Shown one piece after another: positions 55,541 to 64,000 of a DNA stretch of 64,000 nucleotides. Numbering within the stretch: the stretch's first letter is position 1; each line of letters begins with the position of its first letter. The DNA is from Chrysogorgia sp. JL179-B06 (taxonomy: Eukaryota > Cnidaria > Anthozoa > Scleralcyonacea > Chrysogorgiidae): NCBI GenBank assembly GCA_035772405.1, contig JAYKKM010000047.1, forward strand, positions 5,419,001-5,483,000, in the 5' to 3' direction. A model generated the notes under the pieces. It saw nothing but the letters and a program-made list of their open reading frames with translations, did no database searches and was not told where the DNA came from. A program made the position numbers and the translations under genes.

Positions 55541-56384
55541 ATTGTACAGTACATATAAATATGTGTTTATATTTGACTGTAATTTGTTAGGAAACAAGAC
55601 GCCCATTAATACCAGTCTTAGCATTGAAGGGGCTACCATAAATATTATTGTATTATTATTAATAATACTAATAATATATAATAATAAATGCCTTAGTGCA
55701 GTTACCATATTTTGATGGTTATTAATACAAAAGCCATGTATGTGCAACAAGACATGGCATTGTGTACTATAGTATCTAAATTACATCACCATGTGCATAT
55801 ATAACCAATGTTCAGGATGACATTCCTAGCTCGCTTGTTGACAATTGATCTAGCTGACACAGTACTTGTTCAATCCCTATCAATTTTTGCTGACAATGAA
55901 TGTCAACATACCCAATGTCAATATATAATCCTATATAAGCTGTATTTTACATTACGAGCCGGCCTAGGACCAGCATCGTCCAAGCCTATTCACATGCAGA
56001 CACAATAAGTTATGTTATGGCCACTAGGCCAGCTACTGTAAGCCTATGTTCCATAATGGATGGATTAAACACAGATTGTTTATGGAATATAGATTATTGC
56101 CAGTTTGAAAAATTATAACCTTCTGATTTCCGGTGACTCTAACCATTGAGCCATCAAGACTCCGATGGAGAGAGAATGAATACAATGATGTATGTAGTTC
56201 AATTGGTATATGTACTGGCACTGCCTATACGGCAGTCACTATATTATATCAGTAATGCTTGGATGTGTTAATACTTAATATATACACTGCTGTAGTGAAT
56301 GCAAGCTACATAGGCAGTACTGTATACCTATATCAACCGAATGTATTATGTTGAATTGTAACCAGCTTCACTCTCCATCTGAGT

Positions 56385-56480
56385 CTCGGTAGCTCAATGG
56401 TTAGAAGCAATAAAGTTACAGGTTCGATTCCTGTCCAGGACTCAGAATCATTTTATGAGGATATGAGCTTGACAATCCAT
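56385..56480 (+). mobile_element. tRNA-derived SINE-B copy
   Basis: A box GGTAGCTCAATGGTTAGA; B box GGTTCGATTCC inside ACAGG/CCTGT; acceptor-like GAGTC/GACTC pair. About 10 bases of the anticodon arm are missing compared with the 13.9-kb copy. The tail GGATATGAGCTTGA is shared. An inverted partner is near 56030-56160. Confidence 0.7.
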
Positions 56481-56681
56481 GTATCATCTTTCTACTCCAA
56501 TCTCTCCCTTATTCACTCTACAGCATGGCAGTGTATATATTAACACTGACCAGTATACAGACTACAGTTATGCTTGTTTATATACTATAAAATTGTAGGC
56601 CAGCTGGCCCAGGTCGTATAAACACTGAAACACAGCTATAGTTTACTATATAGGCTCATTATCAAGCACAGAATAAACATA

Positions 56682-57062
56682 CAGTACTGCTCAGAAATAA
56701 CCTAACAGAAACCGAGCCCAAGACGCGATCGTTTTAAGGTTCGTTTGCGTGCGTCTTGCGGTTCGTCTGCGTGCGTCTTGCGGTTCGTCTGCGTGCGTCT
56801 TGCGGGTAGTAAGCGTGCGTCTTGCGGTTGACTGAATCTGCGTTCCACGAGACGCAAGGTTCGTAGTGTGTTCGTCTCACTTCGGAACGAACGTCAACAA
56901 CCACAAGTAGCGACAGTGTTTATAGTAATAGTGATGGGTAAGCTTTCGGAATACGCGAGAAACAGAATTATTTCGCTTGAAGTCTACCGGAATTTCAACC
57001 GTAAGAATTACGAAAATGCTTGAAGAAGAAGGACCTTGGAACAAACTTGCAACATTGAATTA
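56682..57062 (+). mobile_element. Tc1-like element fragment with transposase start
   Basis: After TA, the terminus CAGTACTGCTCAGAAATAAC is the same as that of the 11.07-kb fragment. At 56934 an ATG opens MGKLSEYARNRIISLEV; a one-base shift near 56980 continues TGISTVRITKMLEEEGPW, a Tc1-type helix-turn-helix N-terminus. The coding signal stops at about 57062, so the rest of the transposase and the other terminus are missing. Confidence 0.65.
56738..56825 (+). repeat. 22-base tandem repeat, four units
   Basis: Units of GGTTCGTCTGCGTGCGTCTT plus GC, the last with three changes. GC- and CpG-rich, between the Tc1-like terminus and its transposase start. Confidence 0.95.
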
Positions 57063-57274
57063 AACCACTTTGACGTAAACATACTTACCATGAAGTTTGA
57101 TAATCAGTGCCTTGTATTCGCCATTCTCGTACTCCACCTTCCACATGTTGATCCTTATCCTTAATTCTATTTGTGGGCAGAATTGCCGTAGTTTTATCCG
57201 CCTCGAAAAAAACTAACATTCTCTTTGGTGGAGCGCGTGTCATCAAACGGAGTTACTTTTCGTTGGTGCTTTTA
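57063..57274. other. No gene seen
   Basis: Short unassigned stretch between the Tc1-like fragment and R1. Confidence 0.5.
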
Positions 57275-57363
57275 TCAGGCCTGAGGGCGAGGGTGCTAAT
57301 ATCGACCGGCGTTTAGTCCCTTATCATGCGAGATCCAAGCCGTTCCTAGATCTAGGATCAGTT

Positions 57364-58033
<670 letters not shown>

Positions 58034-58144
58034 CAACCGTCCTCATGCACGGCATCGGAAAATGTGGCACTGGTAACTAGATACTCAGATTAAATTGAAC
58101 CGTCACAAGAGACATAGTTTTTTGAGGAAATAGAAATCCGAGTC

Positions 58145-58770
58145 CGAGTATGTATTTTGACTCGCTAATTCCAAATCTGTTTTCAGAATTGAAAACGGTT
58201 ATATATTGATCGAGATTATCATAGCCGACCAAGCCTGGACTAATTTCTAAGTACATAAACCATTTTTACGAAGGGTATTCACGTTCTCGTAATATAGTAG
58301 ACACATATGTTATGTATTTTGACTCGCTAATTCCAAATCTGTTTTCAGAATTGAAAACGGTTATATATTGATCGAGATATTCAACATAATATTCGACGAA
58401 GTGACCGGCTAATCATAGCCGACAAAGCCGACTAACTTTCTAAGTACATAAACCATTTTTACGAAGGGTATTCACGTTCTCGTAATATAGTAGACACATA
58501 TGTGATGTATTTTGACTCGCTAATTCCAAATCTCTTTTCAGAATTGAAAACGGTTAAATATTGATCGAGATAACGTTCAAAATAATATACGATGAAGTGA
58601 CCAGTTTATAATCGACTAATTTCGAAGTACATAAACCGTTTTTACGAAGGGTACTCACGTTCTATGTTATGTATGTATAACGCGTATGTTATGTATGTTG
58701 ACTCGCTAATTCCAAATCTGTTTTCAGAGTTTAAATCGGTTAAATATTGGCCGAGATAACGTTCAAACAT
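58145..58770 (+). repeat. Tandem repeat of about 160-193 bases, four units
   Basis: TTGACTCGCTAATTCCAAAT followed by CTGTTTTCAGAATTGAAAAC recurs at about 58156, 58318, 58511 and 58697. In between come TACATAAACCATTTTTACGA and AGGGTATTCACGTTCTCGTA. It lies just before the Gypsy gag and may be part of its LTR or leader, or a separate satellite. Confidence 0.85.
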
Positions 58771-58807
58771 TTCTTCGACGAAACGGGCTTTTGGAAATTG
58801 TGAATTT

Positions 58808-59849
58808 TTGCAAAACAGAAATATACGGCCACGGCGTGCGAGGTCTGGGCACCATGGATGGAGAAATTCCCGTAGTGTAGCAGGAAGCGATTCCTGCAGG
58901 GGATCTTGGGATCTTTTGCCATGTGTTGGTTCGCTTGACAACAAACGTCACGCAATCTCAAATCAAGTGGGACATCTCACAACAGCCGATCCTGTAGCAC
59001 AAACCTCCTCTACATATCTGAAGTTACCTGCCTTACAACTCCCAAAGTTTCAACGCGACAAGGACGTTCAAGACGACGTATTCGACTTTCTCGAACGATT
59101 CGAAGAGCAAACTTTTGGAACAACAATGCGTGGGCGAATGGTCGCGCTCAGTTTTATCCGTATGCCGTTCAAGCGAAGGATATTCGGATAAAAACCTTTC
59201 CGAACAATACAAGTTTTGTGTTCAACGTCTCAAGGAAGAATTTGGCGAGCCAAAAGAAGATAAATGCCGAAGATTGGCCTGCGAATTAAGCACAATGAAA
59301 CAACAATCAAATGAAACTATCGAACAGTTCTCTTTCCGTTTCAAGAACGTACTTCATCAGCTAGATAAACTTGGTGAGTCCATTATGAAACATTGTCCAA
59401 CGTACAGTATTGCACAATTTGTATCGAGAGTCAAGCCAGAAATCGCTCAACATTTAATTATCAAAGTCGAAGAATTCAAGCAGTTAGACAAAGCAATCGA
59501 CGCTGATCGTCGTGTCGAGCAATCACTGACAACACAACATCACATCGACACTTCCGCCCTAAACCAAAACAACTCTTCGCTCGAAGACTGCAAGCCTCCT
59601 GGTGCCTTCGCGACAACTCCGCGCGTTGGGCAACACGACGATCCCTCTGACAGAAAGCCCAAACGAGTGTGCTATCGATGTGGTGACTCATCACACTTAC
59701 AACGGCACTGTCCGCTCAATGACCAAGAAAGATCTACAAACCGCAAGCCGACTAAACCACCAGAAATCTGTAGGAACTTCAACAGATTTCTCACGTCTCG
59801 TTGTGAACAAGCAGGTAATAAATGTACAGCTGGTAGAGTACACCAATGA
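58808..59849 (+). pseudogene. Gypsy gag, frameshifted
   Basis: Frame 1 to about 59125: TSSTYLKLPALQLPKFQRDK, DVFDFLERFEEQT. Frame 2 (59115-59849): YKFCVQRLKEEFGEPKEDKC, ETIEQFSFRFKNVLHQLDKL and a CCHC knuckle CYRCGDSSHLQRHC near residue 185. The break near 59115-59125 interrupts Gag, and the N-terminal part upstream of about 58990 is not convincing coding sequence. The nucleic-acid-binding knuckle is complete. Confidence 0.8.
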
Positions 59850-60359
59850 TTGGAATGCAAACAGTGGGGCTGTAAAGCAATTCGTCACAAGCAAAATGAT
59901 TTTCCACACATTTTGTCCAACGTAGCGACATCACAACAAGCAGGTGCTGTTCCACCTCAGAAACCACTGCAGAGCCCGCCACTGATACCACCGCAGATAC
60001 CAGTGGAGACACCAGCACAGATACCAATGCAGATACCGCCTCCGATATCAACGCCAACACCTTTCCGCACAACACCAGAAGCAATGTCGAGCCAGTCATC
60101 TCCTGCAACTCTCTTTGGATTACCTGCCATCACAAGTCCACAAAGTATAATACAGAATCGACACATCCTTTGGACTCCAATCAACTCTGCAGGTGAGAAC
60201 TTACCTTTACCAATCGACAGTTGTTGTTCTGTGTCTCTTGTGAGCCAGAGACATGCTGATCTTATTGCCTTAACTGTCTACCAACCAGAAGTCTTGATCC
60301 TTCTGAATTTCATGCGGATGACATCCCAAATATCGAAAAATGGTATTCAACAACCTTAG
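59850..60359 (+). pseudogene. Gypsy protease region
   Basis: A Pro/Gln-rich linker (PQIPVETPAQIPMQIPPP) is followed by LPLPIDSCCSVSLVSQRHAD near residue 120. The layout matches a retroviral-type aspartic protease, but the usual D-S/T-G reads D-S-C here, so the Gly of the active-site loop is replaced. The frame ends at 60357-60359, and the next pol frame is one base away. Confidence 0.65.
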
Positions 60360-60361
60360 CT

Positions 60362-60795
60362 GTGGACTCTAAACTCAAATCCACCACGATTAATCAAAAT
60401 GTCATCCTGGCAGAAATCCGACCCTCCTCTCTTGCAGATAAACAATTATTTGAAGATGCAGCATCAACCACAGCTGAGCAGTTAGCAAATGGATGGCTAA
60501 CTTGGGCTCAAGTCCATGATACTAAGCCAAGTAATACATCAAAGCCACACCCTGCTAAGAAACCAACCCCAATGTCTATCAGTATGCCTAACCAGCTTGG
60601 AAACAATCTGAACAGAATGCAGAATTACAGTCTGCAGGTCTTGATTCTTCAATACTATCCTCATTCACCGAACAAGATTCAGAATCTCACCAACACGAGC
60701 AACATTACCCATTTCCAGAGTATGAGGAAGAACAGTCCTCGTCACCACAAGTACTTTTTGATGCCTTAGGACTGGACACCGATAAATATGCTCAT
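60362..60795 (+). pseudogene. Gypsy protease-RT linker
   Basis: Frame 60362-60769 starts DSKLKSTTINQNVILAEIRP; from about 60570 the RT frame is also open (SFTEQDSESHQHEQHYPFPE, LFDALGLDTDKYAH) and leads without a stop into the reverse transcriptase, so a shift lies near 60570-60600. Confidence 0.55.
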
Positions 60796-62150
60796 GTGAA
60801 GGAAGAAATCTTGAAATCCTTCAAAAACATTCTAACCAAGTATACATCAGCATTCCTATTACCTGGAGAGAAGCTCAGTGAAATCAAGGGATTTGAACAT
60901 AACATTGATACTGGCGATACCCTTCCTGTTTACAAGCATCCATACCGAAAAAGTCCTGAAGAGCTGTTGGCCATTAAGAATGAAATCGAACGAATGCTGA
61001 AGTTAAACATTGTCCAACCAAGTAAGTCTGAGTGGGGTGCTCCCTGCATTCTTGTTCAGAAACCACTGGAGAATGGCAAGAAACAACCTCCAAGATTCGT
61101 CGTGGACTACAGGGGCCTAAACAGTGTAACCTGTGGTGATGGTTATCCAATCCCATCAATTTCCAGTGTTCTCGACTCAGTAACCCAAGGTACTGTTTTT
61201 GCTCGTTGTGATCTAGCCAGTGGTTATTGGCAAATACCTCTTAAACCTAAAGATCAACCAAAAACGGCCTTCTGCACACATGTGGGACTTTATGAATTTC
61301 TTCGCCTACCTTTTGATCTCAAGACTGCACCTAGCACATTCCAGAGAATCCTAAACACAGTCTTCGCTGATTACCTATACCAGTGGTTAACTGTCTACGT
61401 TGACGACATTTTGACATGGTCGAAGTCGCATGATGAAGCACTTCACCATTACGAACTCCTCCTCGAACGCGCCGCACATGTTAACATTCAGTTCAAACCG
61501 TCAAAGTGTGTATTCTTCGCAAAGGAAATGGATGTCCTTGGTCATCATATCACACAACATGGTCGACAACCTACGTCGAAAGGTATTGAAGCCATCACAA
61601 CCATGCCACATCCCAGAAACGTGAAAACTCTACGACGGTTCCTTGGATTATGCAGCTACTTCCGTGATTATATACCCGACATGCCCACAAAGACTCGACC
61701 ACTTCGTGAATTGTTAAAGAAAAACACGCCATTCACATGGACTGACGTACACCACGAAGCATATGAAGAGCTGAAACACGTTGTCACCGATCCAAACGTC
61801 ATGCTTTATCATCCAGATTGGAACTCACCTTTTGAAATACACACAGATGCAAGCAAAGTTGGTTGTGGGGCAATGCTAGCACAGATGAATGATAACAAGC
61901 TACGACCAATCAGATTCGCTTCTAGAGCTTTTAACGAAACAGAATCACGCTGGACCACCACCCAACAGGAACTTTATGCCGTCAAGTGGGGTTTGGAACA
62001 ATTTCGTCCCTACATCCTCGTTGCACCGCAACAGGCAAAGCTAGCACGCTGGTGTCTTTCCATGGCTGAGTTTGATTTCTACTAGGAACATCGTTCTGGA
62101 GTAAAGAACATTGTCCCTGATGTACTTAGTCGTCAGCCCATGACGGATTC
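60796..62150 (+). pseudogene. Gypsy reverse transcriptase and RNase H
   Basis: The open frame continues from upstream, so no ATG is needed. RT motifs: IVQPSKSEWGAPCILVQKP, FVVDYRGLNSVT, FARCDLASGYWQIPL, LPFDLKTAPSTFQRI (family usually FGLKNAP-like), catalytic YVDD in WLTVYVDDILTWSK, and LGHHIT. RNase H begins PFEIHTDASKVGCGAMLAQ and RWTTTQQELYAVKWGLEQF. The segment with the next catalytic Asp, which should follow FRPYIL, is missing; the frame jumps to APQQAKLARWCLSMAEF, then TAG at about 62083-62085 and VPDVLSRQP in the same frame beyond it. Confidence 0.9.
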
Positions 62151-62400
62151 TCTTCCTCCAGAAACTCCGAGTATACCACCAGATAATGATATCCTGTCAT
62201 TTCTTCTCATGACTACATCAGCAGACTCCAAGTCAAGTTCAAGAAACCCTTAACGTAAATCTTATTTGTCTCGAGTATGCCTGCCTAGTCACGCCTCCAA
62301 AGTCCGTCCATGCTTTATTAACGTCGCAAGAGCATCCCACAGCCGACGATAATCATTCACTCGAGCCCGATACATCCAGTGACGACAATTCGACTCGGAG
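62151..62400 (+). other. Gypsy RT-integrase spacer
   Basis: Damaged linker; short pieces in several frames, no domain recognised. Confidence 0.5.
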
Positions 62401-64000
62401 CACGACCAATGGCAATGATGATCTAGAGATATTGACTAAAATAAACTATGATCGTGCCAAGTTTGCAATACTCCAACGTAACGATTATTGGTGTGGAATC
62501 CTTGTGAAATTCTTTCAAGCTAACCGTAATCCGTCAATCTTATCGACCGTACCGTGGAAACACAGACAGTGGGTCATTCAAACAGCGAAACGTGCTGCAC
62601 TCATCGATGAAGTTCTCATGTATAGTGATGAAATGATGCCAAATCCAGATCAGCTTCGCTATATGGTCCCAGATGACATAACATTTCGCCGTCAATTACT
62701 CAGAGCATTCCACGATGGCCCGTGTGCCATGCACAGAGGACGCGAAGCAACCTATGAAGCGCTGTCGTCCATTTTCTATTGGAAAAACATGTCCAAACAT
62801 GTCCGAAACTGGATACGTCGCTGTCCACCATGTATCCGTTTTAAAACCACAATGCCACATCATGGACCCATGCAAGTTCGCATATACCAACGACCATTTC
62901 GTACACTGGGTATTGACTATGTTGGAGAGCTTCCCATCTCAACAAGTGGAAACAAGTGGATTATCACAGTTGTTTGCCCATATTCCAACTTTCTGAGAGC
63001 AGTACCTGTTACAGACAAGCGTGCCACTACTGCTGCTCGTGTGCTATTCGACGAGGTATTTCTTCAATACGGTTTCCCTACGATACTCCAAAGTGATCAA
63101 GGGGGTGAATGGGTGAATGCGGTTCTACACCAGATTACCAAACTTCTGTCCATCGAACATGTCTTTACGACCAGCTACAGACCACGTCTCAATGGTAGCA
63201 CAGAACGGGTCCACAGATGGCTTAATTCAGCGATTGGAATCTACTGTGAAACGAAAAATACCAATCAAGATGGGAAGAATTCCTACAACCTGCCGTCTAT
63301 GCTCACAATACGTCGCCAATTCCGGGAACCGAGAAGATAAGTCCGTTCTTCTTAGTATTTGGACGTCATGCACCATCTCCCGAAACATTAGCCTTAGATC
63401 TACCACCCTTGCCATTACCAAGAGATACGTATGGTCATCAACTCGTCTCACGCTTAAACGAAGCCCAGAGACAATTTGACATTGTTAAAGCTGATCTCAA
63501 GAGATCACAACGGGATAATTATGACAAATCTTCGCGAGAATTAACCGTACCACTTGGAAAACGAGTATACATACGAAAACCACCACCTTCATCTCAAGAA
63601 AAAGGATCCGCCACACGTTTCATTCGCAAGTTTGAAGGTCCATTCATTGTTATTGGACACGCTCATAACCGCCAAGACTTAATACAAGTCTGTCATGAAG
63701 CTACACCTCGAGATATTCAACTGGTAAACATCGAAAAGATCATTGTAGTACCAGACGGTGATCCAACCCAGATTGAAGACCTTCGTCCTGATGACGCAGA
63801 CCTACATGTACCTGTTATTGTACATCATCAACCAACCACCAATCAAGATCCTCCTCCGCAACAGAAATCTACAGGTATCCACCCAGATGTCACAAAAGTA
63901 GCCTATGCCCTTGGTGATTTTTTAAAGAAAACACCTAACCACCAAGCGTATTCATCTGAAGCTTGTAAAGCCATCTATCAACAGATACCTGAAGCCAAAG
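62401..64000 (+). pseudogene. Gypsy integrase, frameshifted, running off the window
   Basis: The zinc-binding segment (FHDGPCAMHRG ... RRCPPC) gives H-H-C-C. Core residues: Asp in LGIDYVGEL, Asp in LQSDQGGEW, Glu in NGSTERVHRW. The frame breaks near 63265 and the coding signal moves to another frame from 63271 (WEEFLQPAVYAHNTSPIPGT, PFFLVFGRHAPSPETLALDL). That frame stays open to the end of the window through a C-terminal GPY/F-like part (RFIRKFEGPFIVIGHAHN) and a Pro/Gln-rich tail. Confidence 0.88.

Larger units (their letters stand above)
58808..64000 (+). mobile_element. Ty3/Gypsy-type LTR retrotransposon, decayed, 3' end outside the window
   Basis: Domain order Gag, protease, RT, RNase H, integrase, which defines Ty3/Gypsy. 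Frameshifts in gag and integrase, a stop in the RNase H/integrase linker, an RNase H deletion and an altered protease motif show it is inactive. No LTR pair can be checked because the window ends first. Confidence 0.9.

Overview
This is metazoan nuclear DNA, AT-rich and packed with transposons. Inference: a cnidarian or similar early-branching invertebrate. The clues are a THAP gene, a fibronectin-III exon with phase-1 splice sites, a CXC/tesmin-like cysteine-rich gene, TTAGGG-type repeats, tRNA-derived SINEs and CR1/L2-type LINEs. Nothing is organised as bacterial operons. No real tRNA, rRNA or CRISPR is visible. No complete conventional host gene lies in the window; host-like genes are single exons or broken pieces.

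Layout. 0-9 kb: a broken C-terminal gene fragment, a four-copy tandem array of a tRNA-derived SINE (SINE-A), hairpins, a small first-exon-like ORF, two MITEs, long TA tracts and an L2/CR1-type LINE 3' end. 9-19 kb: a long repeat segment (related to 52-56.7 kb) carrying LINE and tRNA-like pieces, a host FN3 exon on the minus strand, dispersed repeat R1, a hAT MITE, a possible secreted-protein exon, and a CXC gene cut by a 1.3-kb hAT element with its 8-bp target duplication. About 19-38.8 kb: a decayed Polinton/Maverick (virus-like giant transposon) with protein-primed DNA polymerase, packaging ATPase, adenain-like protease, capsid-like and penton-like proteins, small basic core-like proteins and the integrase C-terminus. 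It is broken by stops, frameshifts, a hAT transposase pseudogene, LINE pieces and a 2-kb non-coding insertion. 39.4-41.25 kb: a THAP pseudogene running into a 9-bp minisatellite.

41.3-51.9 kb is a nest of insertions. A copy of R1 is split by a 9.7-kb foldback-type element (FB1) with long inverted ends and an 8-bp target duplication; the intact R1 copy at 14.4-15.2 kb shows the empty site. Inside FB1 are a hAT element (43.0-44.5 kb, own 8-bp duplication, carrying telomere-like repeats), a previously unlisted four-exon, 99-codon gene (44.9-45.7 kb) whose splice phases agree exactly, and a Copia retrotransposon (46.8-51.2 kb, 5-bp duplication) sitting in the right inverted end.

52-64 kb: tandem duplications, the second copy of the long repeat, a Tc1-like transposase start, R1 and SINE-A pieces within TA tracts, a 190-bp tandem array, and a decayed Ty3/Gypsy element running off the end of the window.
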